From assembly GCF_000425065.1 (NCBI RefSeq), contig NZ_AULB01000007.1:1-64000 (forward strand): a stretch of DNA of 64,000 nt, given 5' to 3'. The stretch's first letter is position 1, and each line of letters starts with the position of its first letter. This DNA is from Actinomadura rifamycini DSM 43936 (GTDB lineage Bacteria; Actinomycetota; Actinomycetes; Streptosporangiales; Streptosporangiaceae). Position numbers and translations under genes: made by a program. The notes beneath the pieces were generated by a model. The model saw nothing but the letters and a program-made list of their open reading frames with translations. It was not told the DNA's origin and searched no databases. Below are positions 23,637-32,489 of this stretch, piece by piece.

Positions 23637-26363
23637 ATGGCACAGCGGATCCAGACGCCCCGCCGCGGCGGGTGTCCGAGCGGCCGGGCACGGGAGGCGG
23701 CCGCGCTGAGGGATCTCTTCTCCGCCGTTCTGGAGGGGCGCCCCGCCATTGCGGTCATCGCCGGCGAGCCCACCCTGGGAAAGAGCACGCTGCTGCACTC
23801 GATAACCGTCCGGGCGGCGGACTCCGGCGCGATCGTCCTGTCCGGCCGTCCCATAACCGACGATCACGCGGCGCCGCTTTCCCTCGTCCGGAATATGATC
23901 GCCGAAACGTCCGGCGAGACGGCGCGGGCATTGTCGCCGCTGCTGGAAGAGGCCGTGCGCGCCGTGCCCGCCGCGATGTGGAACGCGTCCCCCGACTCCC
24001 TCCCCGCCGCGGCGGCCGCGCCATTCCGGCGGATCACCGCCCGCATTCTGCGCGCGTCCGCCGAAACGCCGGTGCTGATCGCCGTGGACGACGTCCACGC
24101 CGCCGACACCGCGTCGCTGCTCTTCCTCGCGCATCTCGCGCGCGCCGTCCGCCCCCCGGCGCGGCTGCTGATCGTGCTGACCGAGCGCCCCGGCCCGGAC
24201 GGCCCGCCGCCGTGGTTCCGCGCGGCGCTGCCGGACGACTCCCGGATCACCGTCCTGCGGCTGCGGCCGCTGTCGCGGGCGGAGCAGGCCCGGCTGCTCG
24301 CCGCCCACGCCGCCGCCGTGACCCTCGACCGCTGCGACGCCGTCACCGGCGGCAACCCGCTGCTCGTGCGGGCCGTGCTGCGGGACTCCCGGCACCCGCG
24401 CGGCACCGTGCCGGGCGCCGCGTACACCCGGGCCGTCCGCACCCTCCTCGACCGGGCGGGCCCGCCGGCGGCGGCGCTCGCCCGGGCCGTCGCCCTCGCC
24501 GACGGCGCCGTCCCCGCCGCGGCGCTCGCCCGGCTGCCGGGCGCGGACGCCGCCCGCACGCCCCGCGTGCTCGACGCGCTGACGACCGCCGGGCTGCTGG
24601 TCGACGGCCGGCTGCGCCACCCGTCCATGGCCGCGGCGATCCTCGACGACGCCCCGCCCGCCGAGCGCGCCGGCCTGCACCTGGCGCTCGCCGGGCTCCT
24701 GCACGAGCAGGGCGCGTCCCCGGTGACGGTGGCCGGGCACCTGCTGTCCGCGGCGCCCGCCGGCGGCGCCCGGCCGACCGCGCCGTGGACCGTCCCGGTG
24801 CTGGTCGAGGCGGGCGAGCGGCACCTGCTGGACGGCGACCCGCGGGCGGCCCTCGCCTGCCTGACGCTGGCGCGCCGCCTCTGCGCGGACGAGCGGAACG
24901 CGCTCCGCGTCGACGGCGCGCTCGCCCGCGCCCACTGGCTCATCGATCCCGCCGCGATCATCCCGCTGCTCCCCGCGCTCCGGACGGCGGTGCTGGACGG
25001 GCGGCTGCGCGGCGACGACGCCGAACGCGCCGTCTTCTACCTGATGTGGTTCGGGCGCGGCCGCGAGGCCGACGAGCTGCTGGAGCGGCTCGCGGGGCGG
25101 CCCGGCGCGACCACCCGCATGCCGGGGGCCGCGCGGCTCCTGCTCGGCCGCGTCCCGCCCGGCGCGGGCACCGCGCCGCCGCTGTCCCCGGGCTCCGGCA
25201 CCGCCGAGCCGGGGGCGCGCGCCTCCGCCGCGCTGGCGGCCGTGCTCACCGGAAGGACGGCCGCGGGCGCGGCCGCCGACCCGTCCGGGCCGTCCGCCGA
25301 CGGGGCGGCCGAGACCGCCGAGCAGATCCTGCGGGACGCGGCGCGCGGCTCCTGGTCGCCCGGGCCGGTGACGACGGCCCTCGCGGTGCTGCTCTACGAC
25401 GACCGGGCGCGGGACGCGGCGCGGCGCTGCGACCCGCTGCTGGCGCGGGCGGCGACCCGGCACGACCCCGCCGCGCACGCGCTGCTGGCCGCGACCCGCG
25501 CGCTCGCGTGCGTCCGGCTCGGCGACCCGGCGGGCGCCGAACGGCACGCCCGGACGGCGCTCGCCCGGATCTCCCCCGCTAGCTGGGGCACCGCGATCGT
25601 CCTGCCGATCTCCGCGCTCGCGATGGCCCTGACCGCCACGGGCCGGTTCGCGGAGGCGGGCGGGCACCTGCGCGCGCCCGTCCCGCCGGACGCGCTGTGG
25701 ACGCCCATCGGGCTGCACCATCGGCAGGCGCACGCGCACCTGCTGCTCGCGACGGGCCACACGGCCGCCGCGCTGTCGGAGTTCCAGGCGTGCGGTGAGC
25801 TGATGCGGCGGCGCGGCGTCGACGTCCCGGGGCTGGTCGCGTGGCGGATCGGCGCCGCCCACACGCTGCTGGCGCGCGGCGACCTCGCGGCCGCCGCCGC
25901 GCTCGCCTCCGAGCAGCTCGCGCGGGTGCGCCCGGGGCCGTCCCGGGTGCGGGGCGGCGCGCTGCGGGCGCTCGCGCTGGCGTCGGGCCCGGGGGAGCGC
26001 GCGCGGCTGCTGCGGGAGGCGGTGAAGTTCCTCGAGCACAGCGGGGACGCCGCGCAGCTCGCGCTCGCCCGCGCGGAGCTGGCCCGCGCCGAGCACGACC
26101 GTCCGGACCTGCGCCGGGCGGGGCGCGGCGGGGCCGCCGCCGCGCTCACCGGCGCGGAACGCCGCGTCGCCGCCCTCGCCGCCGCGGGCCGCACCAACCG
26201 GCAGATCGCCGAGGAGCTGCTGATCACGGTCAGCACCGTGGAGCAGCACCTCACCCGCGTCTACCGGAAGCTGCACGTCGGGCGCCGGACGGAGCTGCCC
26301 GCCCGGTTGCGGGACGCCCCGCCCGAACCCGGCCACGACCGTCCCGCGGTGCCGACGTCGTGA
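23637..26363 (+). CDS. Second LuxR-family LAL regulator
   Basis: A 908-residue LAL-type regulator, paralogous to its divergent neighbour. The ATPase begins with Walker A AGEPTLGKSTLL near residue 44 and Walker B VLIAVDDVHAADTASLLFL near 145. A helical repeat region follows, then a C-terminal LuxR HTH (LTGAERRVAALAAAGRTNRQ, then STVEQHLTRVYRKLHVGRR). The ATG at 23637-23639 follows GAGAGG. Having two LAL genes next to a StrR-like gene suggests a multi-step control cascade for the NRPS cluster. The signal is unknown. Confidence 0.92.
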   Translation: MAQRIQTPRRGGCPSGRAREAAALRDLFSAVLEGRPAIAVIAGEPTLGKSTLLHSITVRAADSGAIVLSGRPITDDHAAPLSLVRNMIAETSGETARALSPLLEEAVRAVPAAMWNASPDSLPAAAAAPFRRITARILRASAETPVLIAVDDVHAADTASLLFLAHLARAVRPPARLLIVLTERPGPDGPPPWFRAALPDDSRITVLRLRPLSRAEQARLLAAHAAAVTLDRCDAVTGGNPLLVRAVLRDSRHPRGTVPGAAYTRAVRTLLDRAGPPAAALARAVALADGAVPAAALARLPGADAARTPRVLDALTTAGLLVDGRLRHPSMAAAILDDAPPAERAGLHLALAGLLHEQGASPVTVAGHLLSAAPAGGARPTAPWTVPVLVEAGERHLLDGDPRAALACLTLARRLCADERNALRVDGALARAHWLIDPAAIIPLLPALRTAVLDGRLRGDDAERAVFYLMWFGRGREADELLERLAGRPGATTRMPGAARLLLGRVPPGAGTAPPLSPGSGTAEPGARASAALAAVLTGRTAAGAAADPSGPSADGAAETAEQILRDAARGSWSPGPVTTALAVLLYDDRARDAARRCDPLLARAATRHDPAAHALLAATRALACVRLGDPAGAERHARTALARISPASWGTAIVLPISALAMALTATGRFAEAGGHLRAPVPPDALWTPIGLHHRQAHAHLLLATGHTAAALSEFQACGELMRRRGVDVPGLVAWRIGAAHTLLARGDLAAAAALASEQLARVRPGPSRVRGGALRALALASGPGERARLLREAVKFLEHSGDAAQLALARAELARAEHDRPDLRRAGRGGAAAALTGAERRVAALAAAGRTNRQIAEELLITVSTVEQHLTRVYRKLHVGRRTELPARLRDAPPEPGHDRPAVPTS

Positions 26364-26397
26364 GTCCGGGACGCGGCGGCCCCGGAACGCGGCGGCC

Positions 26398-27381
26398 TCA
26401 GGACGCGTCCGGGAGCCGCCGTTCGACGCTCGACGCGAAGTCGGCCCACCGCTGCGCGCAGTCGCGGGCGAGCTGCGCGACGAGGGCGCCGCAGTGCGTC
26501 GGGACGCCGTCGATGAGGGCCTCCCACTCGCCGGGCTTCACGGTGTGCAGGCTGAGCAGCATGAGCAGCCGCCGGCCGGTCTCGCTGAGCCGCAGCGCGG
26601 GGTCGGTCCGCAGCCGCTGCACCACCGCGATCTGGTCGGCGTCCGGCCGCGGCGGGACGGCCGGGACGCGGCCCGCGCGCAGCGCGAGCGGCACCGGGGC
26701 GGGCGCGGGCCGTCCCGTGGCCAGCGGGTCCTCGCCCCGGCGCAGCCGGTTGCGGACGTCCCGGGCGGTCTCCGGGGAGATGCCCACCGCGCGGGCCACC
26801 TGCCGCAGCGACATGTCCGGGTTGCTGCTGATCAGCTCGGACGCCGCCCGGCGCCGCTCCGCCCCGTTGACCGGGCGGGCCCGGCCGTCCTGCCCGACCC
26901 GGACCGCGGCGGGCTCGCCCCCGGCCCGCCGCCGGATCTCGGCCACCGTTCCCGGCGCCATGCCGGTCACCGACGCGATCATCCGGTTCGACCACTGCGG
27001 ATGGGTCGCGACGATGCGTTCGGCCGCCCGCTTGCGGTCGGCCATCGGGAGCGGCAGCCCGTGGGCGACGTTCGCCCGGACCGCCAGCACGAACGCGTCG
27101 TCCCCGTCCCCCTGGAAGAGACGCGCCGTGATCGTCGTGGCGCCGCGCAGCGCGGCCGCCCGGACCCGGTGCCGGCCGTCGATGACCGCCATCGTCGGCC
27201 GGTGCACGATGATCGGCGGCAGGTCCTCCTGCGCCGCCGCCAGCGACGCGACGTGGTCGGCGTCGATGCCGCCGCGGCGCGGCGACTCCGACGGCGTCAG
27301 CGCGGCCAGCTCCAGCCTGACCACCGGCAGGTCGTCGACCTGCCCCAGTTCGGTTTTCAATGGCACCCCCTGGTTCACCAT
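26398..27381 (-). CDS. StrR/Bbr-like pathway-specific regulator (ParB/sulfiredoxin fold)
   Basis: A transcription factor of about 327 residues in the StrR/NovG/Bbr family, which activates glycopeptide and aminocoumarin clusters. The ParB-like part has LPPIIVHRPTMAVIDGRHR, then GDDAFVLAVRANVAHGLPL and ADRKRAAERIVATHPQWSNR. HTH-like segments follow (SVTGMAPGTVAEIRRR and SLRQVARAVGISPETARDV). The ATG at 27379-27381 gives an N terminus of the usual length, but a longer start at 27513 and an internal TTG are possible. It is convergent with the second LAL gene. Its likely targets are the palindromes at 11960 and 20120. Confidence 0.93.
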   Translation of the reverse strand: MVNQGVPLKTELGQVDDLPVVRLELAALTPSESPRRGGIDADHVASLAAAQEDLPPIIVHRPTMAVIDGRHRVRAAALRGATTITARLFQGDGDDAFVLAVRANVAHGLPLPMADRKRAAERIVATHPQWSNRMIASVTGMAPGTVAEIRRRAGGEPAAVRVGQDGRARPVNGAERRRAASELISSNPDMSLRQVARAVGISPETARDVRNRLRRGEDPLATGRPAPAPVPLALRAGRVPAVPPRPDADQIAVVQRLRTDPALRLSETGRRLLMLLSLHTVKPGEWEALIDGVPTHCGALVAQLARDCAQRWADFASSVERRLPDAS

Positions 27382-27740
27382 TACCGTCGCGCACCGAAGG
27401 AGTGATTCGTGAATCGAAGCGTTGTGAATTACCGGCCGGACCGGTGATCGAATCGCTCGGACGAGATCGACTTCAATGGCGAGCCGAGTCCCACTCCCTC
27501 GAAGCGTCGCCAACGATAGTCAGCCGCGCGCGGCCCCTTGCACCCCTACTCGACCCCTATTCGGCACCCTCCCCTACCGGGACGGTACGGGCAGGTCCGG
27601 GGGCTGCGCGGGAGGCGCCCCGCACGGGCGAGCACGGGAAGATCACCGAGAGTGGCGGCGCATTCCACCGTCCCGGCACCAGGAGTTCGATCCGCTTTCT
27701 CCGTCGCCCGGACGGTGCGCCGTCCGGGCGGCGAGGACGG
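27382..27740. other. Intergenic region upstream of the StrR-like gene
   Basis: About 360 bases, less GC-rich near 27390-27480, presumably holding the promoter of the StrR-like gene. I see no palindrome of the cluster type and no convincing gene. Confidence 0.4.
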
Positions 27741-28166
27741 TCAGCGGGCGTCGTCGGGGGCGGGCGGGGCGGCGAGCGCGGCGGCCTTGACCCGGCGGTG
27801 GCTCCACACCAGCAGCCCGATGAGGATGCACCCGGAGAGGATCAGGCCCGAGCCGGTGCTCCAGCCGCTGAACGGGAGCCGGTCGACGACGCCCCACGCC
27901 ACGCCCGCGCCGAACAGCGCCGCCGCCGTGAGGATCGACCCGGCGAGGCGCCACGGGGACGACACGCTCTCCTCGGCCGCCCGCATCGCGGCGTTCTGGA
28001 CGGGTTCGACGTAGCGCTCGACCATGGGGAACTCGCGGGCGAGGACGAGCAGGCCCGCCAGCACCAGCAGGAGCCCGGGGCCGGGCAGGACGAGGAGCGC
28101 GACGCCGGTCAGCGTCAGCAGCGCTCCGACGACGAGCGCCACGCCGCGCCTGACGTGTCTGGCCAT
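27741..28166 (-). CDS. Small TIGR02611-like membrane protein
   Basis: A 141-residue protein with about four hydrophobic segments in two hairpins, probably in the cytoplasmic membrane. The first hairpin contains LLVLPGPGLLLVLAGLLVLA, the PGPG mark of an actinobacterial family of unknown function (TIGR02611), followed by REFPMVERYVEP. The second hairpin is followed by a basic segment WSHRRVKAAAL. The ATG at 28164-28166 has a strong GGAGGA site 7 bases upstream. No role can be inferred, and it is probably outside the NRPS cluster. Confidence 0.85.
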   Translation of the reverse strand: MARHVRRGVALVVGALLTLTGVALLVLPGPGLLLVLAGLLVLAREFPMVERYVEPVQNAAMRAAEESVSSPWRLAGSILTAAALFGAGVAWGVVDRLPFSGWSTGSGLILSGCILIGLLVWSHRRVKAAALAAPPAPDDAR

Positions 28167-28557
28167 CCCCGGTCCTCCATCCGGCCGCCGCTGAGGGTGC
28201 GCCCCGTGCGTCCCCGCTGGGGTCACGCTATGTGACCCGGGGCCCTGACCGGTACCCGGACGTCCCGTTCCGGCCCCGGGCGGACGGGCCGGGCGGGGCC
28301 GCCCCGGGACCGCTCCATATATAAGCGACCGAAAAGGTGTGAATATCGAACATCTTTTTGTTACTTCGACCACTCACCTCTTAGCTACCAGTCAGAATAG
28401 GAAATACGCGATCATTTCGGCGGGAAGGCGAGGCGGGACATTGAGCTTTTCCGAAACGTGATCTAGCGTCGACCGGGTGCCGCCCGATGCGTGCTCCTCG
28501 GGGCCGCGGGACCCGGCGCGGGGCGGCGCGTGCCTACCGAGGGTGAAAGGCGTCAGC
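28167..28557. promoter_or_regulatory. Divergent promoter region with an A/T-rich core
   Basis: The 28315-28460 stretch is much richer in A/T than its surroundings (for example CATATATAAG) and probably carries the promoters of the membrane protein and the sulfotransferase-like gene. No gene is seen. Confidence 0.5.
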
Positions 28558-29298
28558 ATGCTCAAGGTCATCGGTGCGGGGCTGCCGCGAACGGGGACGA
28601 CGTCGATGAAGGCGGCCCTGGAACGGCTCGGGCTGGGGCCCTGTCACCACATGTTCGAGATCCTCACGAATCCGGCGCAGGCCGACCGCTGGCTCCCGGC
28701 CGCCGACGGCGGGGCCGTCGACTGGGACCGAGTGCTGGACGGGTACGCGTCCGCCCAGGACTGGCCGTCCAGCGGGTTCTGGCGGGAGCTCGCCGACGCC
28801 TACCCGGACGCGAAGGTCGTGCTGACCGTCCGCGACCCGCGCCGCTGGCACGCCAGCTTCAGCAACCTGATGACCAACGGCCCCGCCATGACGGCCGCGG
28901 AGGACCTGCCCGAGGCCGCGCGCCCCGTCGCCGCCGCCATGGGACGGATGCGCCCCATCCTCGACCGGCACGGGCGCGACCTCTTCGGCCCGGAATGGGA
29001 CCCGGCGTCCGGCGTGCCCGACGAGGACACCGCCGCCGCGGCCTTCGAACGGTACGTCGGGACCGTCCGGGCGGGCCTGCCCGCGGACCGGCTCCTCGTG
29101 TTCGACGTGCGCGAGGGCTGGGGCCCGCTGTGCTCGTTCCTCGGCGTCGAGGCCCCGGACGAGCCGTTCCCGCACCTCAACGACGGCGACGCGCTCAAGC
29201 AGATGTTCGGCAAGCTGCTGACCGAGGGGCAGGTTTCCATCCCGATGCCCACCCCCGTCGCGGCCGGGGACGGCGAGGTCCCCGCGGCGAACGCGTAG
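28558..29298 (+). CDS. Sulfotransferase-like P-loop protein
   Basis: A 246-residue protein of the bacterial sulfotransferase family that transfers sulfate from PAPS. The 5'-phosphosulfate loop is GAGLPRTGTTSMKAALERLG at the N terminus, and the 3'-phosphate region is AKVVLTVRDPRRWHASF. The C-terminal region has the usual LLVFDVREGWGPLCSFLGVE and PFPHLND. The ATG at 28558-28560 follows GAAAGG; the reading frame could extend further upstream. It might tailor the NRPS product, but it stands outside the clear operons and this is only a possibility. Confidence 0.88.
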   Translation: MLKVIGAGLPRTGTTSMKAALERLGLGPCHHMFEILTNPAQADRWLPAADGGAVDWDRVLDGYASAQDWPSSGFWRELADAYPDAKVVLTVRDPRRWHASFSNLMTNGPAMTAAEDLPEAARPVAAAMGRMRPILDRHGRDLFGPEWDPASGVPDEDTAAAAFERYVGTVRAGLPADRLLVFDVREGWGPLCSFLGVEAPDEPFPHLNDGDALKQMFGKLLTEGQVSIPMPTPVAAGDGEVPAANA

Positions 29299-29336
29299 GA
29301 CGGCACCGCGTAGGACGGCACCGCGTAGGACGGCCT
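29292..29336 (+). repeat. Three 15-bp tandem repeats spanning the sulfotransferase stop codon
   Basis: The unit CGCGTAGGACGGCAC occurs at 29292, 29307 and, with two changes, at 29322. Each copy carries a TAG in the frame of the sulfotransferase-like gene, so the gene ends in three successive in-register stops. Confidence 0.9.
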
Positions 29337-29346
29337 CGCGCCGCCG

Positions 29347-30045
29347 TCACTCGGCGGGCGACGCCAGGGCCGCCGCGTCCTCGGTGCGGCGCGGCGGCTC
29401 CCCCTCCAGCAGGCGGGGGAACTGGTCGAGCAGGTTCAGCAGGACCTCCTGGAGGATCAGGTGGACCTGCGCCCTGGTCAGCCGGCCGGTCTTGAGCCAT
29501 TCCCGGCTGGTCGCGACGGCCATCGCCGCGTAGCCGTGGAACGCGGCGCGGATCTCGGGCCGGTCCCGCGACAGCGGGGTGAGGCCGACCACCTCGGTCA
29601 TGTGGTCGACGGCCCGGTCCCGGCCCTCCTCGAGGATGCGCTCCAGGTCCTCGTCGCCGCCCGACGTGGTCATGTCGAGGGCCGCGACCCACGTCTCCCG
29701 GTTGCGCTCCAGCAGTTCGAGCCACGCGTCGAGGCTCTGCCCGATGCGGTCCCGCACCTGCGTGCCCTCCACGAACGGCGGGATCGGGATCGGCGGGACG
29801 CTCATCATCTTGCTCACGGCCGCCAGGTACAGCTCGCGCTTCGTGCCGAAGTAGTGGTTCAGCAGCCCCCGGCTGACCCCGGCGGCCGCCGCGATCTCGG
29901 TGTTGGACACCTCGGCGTACGGGCGGCGGCTGAACAGCCGGCGCGCGCACGCCAGGATCTGGTCGCGCCGCTCGTCCGGCTCCTTGCGGACGCGCCGCGG
30001 CGGCGCCCCCTCGCCCGCTGCGTCGTCGCTCATCCGTGCGCTCAC
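29347..30045 (-). CDS. TetR-family transcriptional regulator
   Basis: A 232-residue one-component repressor. The N-terminal HTH (about residues 25-70) contains RDQILACARRLFSRRPYAEV and AAAAGVSRGLLNHYFGTKREL, the standard TetR pattern. The C-terminal ligand domain has no assignable ligand. I kept the GTG start at 30043-30045 behind GAGGAC; an ATG four codons later is equally possible. It is convergent with the sulfotransferase-like gene. An inverted repeat at 30111-30123 in front of the gene may be its own operator. Confidence 0.88.
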   Translation of the reverse strand: MSARMSDDAAGEGAPPRRVRKEPDERRDQILACARRLFSRRPYAEVSNTEIAAAAGVSRGLLNHYFGTKRELYLAAVSKMMSVPPIPIPPFVEGTQVRDRIGQSLDAWLELLERNRETWVAALDMTTSGGDEDLERILEEGRDRAVDHMTEVVGLTPLSRDRPEIRAAFHGYAAMAVATSREWLKTGRLTRAQVHLILQEVLLNLLDQFPRLLEGEPPRRTEDAAALASPAE

Positions 30046-30110
30046 CGTCCTCGCCCTTCCGGGGTCCGACGATACCGGGCGCCGCGGCGATGACCGCGAT
30101 GACCGCTTAC

Positions 30111-30123
30111 TGGCGCTCCGCCA
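30111..30123. promoter_or_regulatory. Inverted repeat TGGCG-CTC-CGCCA, possible TetR operator
   Basis: A perfect 5-bp inverted repeat with a 3-base spacer, 65 bases upstream of the TetR start at 30045. Size and position would suit a TetR-type operator, but short repeats like this are common in GC-rich DNA. Confidence 0.35.
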
Positions 30124-30246
30124 ATGGTTGTCGGCATCGTGTCAACCTACCGCGACCGCCCGGTCATGACCGAACATCGGCGGTCGCCGGCGCCCCGCTC
30201 GTCCAGGTCCGGCCGTCCGCGCGCGGCGCGTCGCGCCCGCGCGCGG

Positions 30247-31542
30247 TCAACGGCCCTCCCGGCGGGCCTCGGCCACCCACTGGCGGCTCACACGGAAGTT
30301 GACCTGCGCCATCAGGGACGGCTCGGCCGCCGCGCGCCGCTCCAGGACGTCGACGTAGCACTGCTGGGCGACCGGGTCGGACCGGTCGGCGAGGAACGCC
30401 CACTCGGCGAGGTGGCAGGCCAGCGGCGGGTCGGTGTCCTGGAGCTCGCGGGCGCGGGCGGCGAGCACGGCGGTCCCGCCGGCGAGCCGGGCGATCTCGG
30501 CGGCCCGCGCGGCCGCCGGGGCGGGCAGCAGGTCGGCGGGGTGCCCGTTCCACCAGCCGCCGTAGCGCCGGACGACGTTGCGGCAGATGAACTCGGGCCG
30601 GTCGTAGATCGCCCGGAGGCGGGGGTGGCGGGCCAGGTCGTCCGGGATCCGCAGCGACTCGACGATGGCGTCCGGCGTGCGTCCGGCGTTGAGGCCGTCC
30701 AGGGCGTGCGCGACGATGTGCCGCAGGTAGCGGGCCATGGCGCCCAGTTCGTCCTGGATCGCGGCGGCACCGCGCACCAGGTCGCCGTGCCCGGGGATGA
30801 TCACCTCGGGGCGCAGCGCGGCCATCGCGTCGGCGGCGTCGGCCCACTCCTCGGCGTAGCGCTGCACCTTCCGCGGGTTGCCGGCGTTGGGCAGGTAGCC
30901 GGTCACCAGGTCCCCGGCGGCGAGGACGCGCCGGTCCGGCGCCCACACCCACGTCGCGTCGTCGGTCTCGCCCTTGCCGTGGACGAGCTCGAAGCGCTCG
31001 CCGCCGAGGGTGAGCGTGAGCCGGTCGCGGTACGTCTCGTCCGGCCAGACGAAGTCGGACTCCTCGGACGCCCAGGTCTTGCCGTCCGGTCCGGGGAGCT
31101 GGCCGTTGACGCGCGCGTTGAGCCCGGCGGTCTTCATGTAGCGGCGGAAGTGCGCCGGGACGTTCTCGTGCGCGACGACGCGGGGCCGTTCGCCCGCCTC
31201 CAGGAACGCCCACAGGCCGAACGCGTGGTCGCTGTGCCCGTGCGTGTAGACGACGGTGTGCAGCGGCGCGTCGCTGACCGAGCGGACCGCCGCCAGCAGC
31301 GCGGGCCCGTCGCCCGCGCAGCCGCAGTCGACGAGGAGCAGCCCCTCGTCCGTCTCGAAGAGCGCGACGTTCACCATGCCGGGCTGGATGTAGAAGGTGC
31401 GCGGCGCCGCCTCCACGACGACCGGTTCCAGCCCGGACCCGTGCGCGCGGGAGAAGATATGGCGCGCCTGGCCGGCGCTGAACAATCCGAACGCCGATTC
31501 GGCGGTCTTCTGCTGGTTCTCGGGGAACGCCGGAGCATTCAT
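30247..31542 (-). CDS. Alkylsulfatase-like metallo-beta-lactamase-fold hydrolase
   Basis: A 431-residue hydrolase of the SdsA/BDS1-type alkylsulfatase group. The zinc motif HxHxDH is visible in YTHGHSDHAFG. Further ligand regions are HGKGETDDATWVWAPDRRVLAAGD and PEVIIPGHGDL. The dimerisation segment around YGGWWNGHPADLLP follows. It is shorter than full SdsA enzymes because the C-terminal SCP-2-like domain is missing. The ATG at 31540-31542 has GGAGG 7 bases upstream. It is divergent from a TetR gene and probably regulated by it through the site at 31585-31602. Confidence 0.9.
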   Translation of the reverse strand: MNAPAFPENQQKTAESAFGLFSAGQARHIFSRAHGSGLEPVVVEAAPRTFYIQPGMVNVALFETDEGLLLVDCGCAGDGPALLAAVRSVSDAPLHTVVYTHGHSDHAFGLWAFLEAGERPRVVAHENVPAHFRRYMKTAGLNARVNGQLPGPDGKTWASEESDFVWPDETYRDRLTLTLGGERFELVHGKGETDDATWVWAPDRRVLAAGDLVTGYLPNAGNPRKVQRYAEEWADAADAMAALRPEVIIPGHGDLVRGAAAIQDELGAMARYLRHIVAHALDGLNAGRTPDAIVESLRIPDDLARHPRLRAIYDRPEFICRNVVRRYGGWWNGHPADLLPAPAAARAAEIARLAGGTAVLAARARELQDTDPPLACHLAEWAFLADRSDPVAQQCYVDVLERRAAAEPSLMAQVNFRVSRQWVAEARREGR

Positions 31543-31584
31543 GGCAGCGACCTCCACAATGTCACGTCACGACTGCCCCGGAGA

Positions 31585-31602
31585 GTAAGACACGTTTCTT
31601 AA
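31585..31602. promoter_or_regulatory. TetR operator candidate, copy 1
   Basis: TAAG-N8-CTTA between the divergent alkylsulfatase and TetR genes. Read on the minus strand it aligns with the site at 32317-32336, sharing CTTAAGAAAC/GTTAAGAAAC followed four bases later by CTTA. Confidence 0.7.
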
Positions 31603-31648
31603 GGACGTCAAGAGCGATCGCCCCCGGGGCTCTTGTAGGCTGGCCGCC

Positions 31649-32311
31649 GTGAGCGAGACGGTCGACACTCGGGGCACCCGCGCGAAGCTCATCGACGTCG
31701 CCGAGCGCCTGTTCGCCGAGTTCGGCGTCGAGTCGGTGTCGCTGCGCACGGTCGGCATCGAGGCCGGGCAGCGCAACAACTCCGCCGCGCAGTACCACTT
31801 CGGCTCCAAGGACGGCCTGATCGCGGCGATCATCGAGGTCCGCTCGGCGGACGTCGACGCGCGCCGCGCCCGGCTCGTGGCCGCGCTGCGCGCGTCCGCC
31901 GCGCCGCCGACCGTCCCGCAGCTCATCGACCTGCTGGTCGTGCCGCTGGTGGAGACGATCACCGCGTCCGGCGAGCGGACCTGGTACCTGCGCTTCCTCG
32001 CGAACGTCATGGACCACCCGATGCTCGACGCGCCGTGGCGCCCCCGGCCGGACGGGGCGGACGCCGCCGGGCCGCCCGACCCGCCCGGCCTGCGGTACAT
32101 GCACCGCGAGCTGCGCCGGCTGCTGCCCGGCCTGCCGGACGCGGAGTTCGAGCGGCGGCTCCGCTGGCAGGGCATGACGGCGTTCCGCCTGCTGGCCGAC
32201 TACGAGCGGCAGCGCGCGACGACCGACGCGGCCCCGCCCGCCGAGCAGGTCGTCGCGGACCTGAACGCGATGCTCACCGCCCTGCTGCAGGCCCCTCACC
32301 CGGCCGCCTGA
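31649..32311 (+). CDS. TetR-family regulator, likely controls alkylsulfatase and MFS genes
   Basis: A 220-residue TetR protein. The HTH covers about residues 10-55 (KLIDVAERLFAEFGVESVSL, then AGQRNNSAAQYHFGSKDGLI). The C-terminal domain resembles regulators with a large effector pocket but has no assignable ligand. The start is the GTG at 31649-31651; no strong ribosome-binding site is visible, so it may be nearly leaderless. It lies between two copies of the same palindrome, one facing the divergent alkylsulfatase and one facing the downstream exporter. This is the classic layout of a local repressor. Confidence 0.9.
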   Translation: MSETVDTRGTRAKLIDVAERLFAEFGVESVSLRTVGIEAGQRNNSAAQYHFGSKDGLIAAIIEVRSADVDARRARLVAALRASAAPPTVPQLIDLLVVPLVETITASGERTWYLRFLANVMDHPMLDAPWRPRPDGADAAGPPDPPGLRYMHRELRRLLPGLPDAEFERRLRWQGMTAFRLLADYERQRATTDAAPPAEQVVADLNAMLTALLQAPHPAA

Positions 32312-32316
32312 GCACC

Positions 32317-32336
32317 GTTAAGAAACCACACTTAAC
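32317..32336. promoter_or_regulatory. TetR operator candidate, copy 2
   Basis: A perfect inverted repeat GTTAAG-N8-CTTAAC, between the TetR gene and the MFS gene. It matches the site at 31585-31602 in both arms and in half of the spacer. Confidence 0.75.
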
Positions 32337-32489
32337 TAGTCGGTAATCATATATCGGAGCGCCCGATAATTGTCCCACTGACCGGGACCATCCTTGCACG
32401 GCCGGGATCGCTCACTGATTTTCAGAAATCACCGAAGCGGCCGTGGAAATGTGCACGGCCCGCCGCGCACCACCCGATCGAAGGATCCC

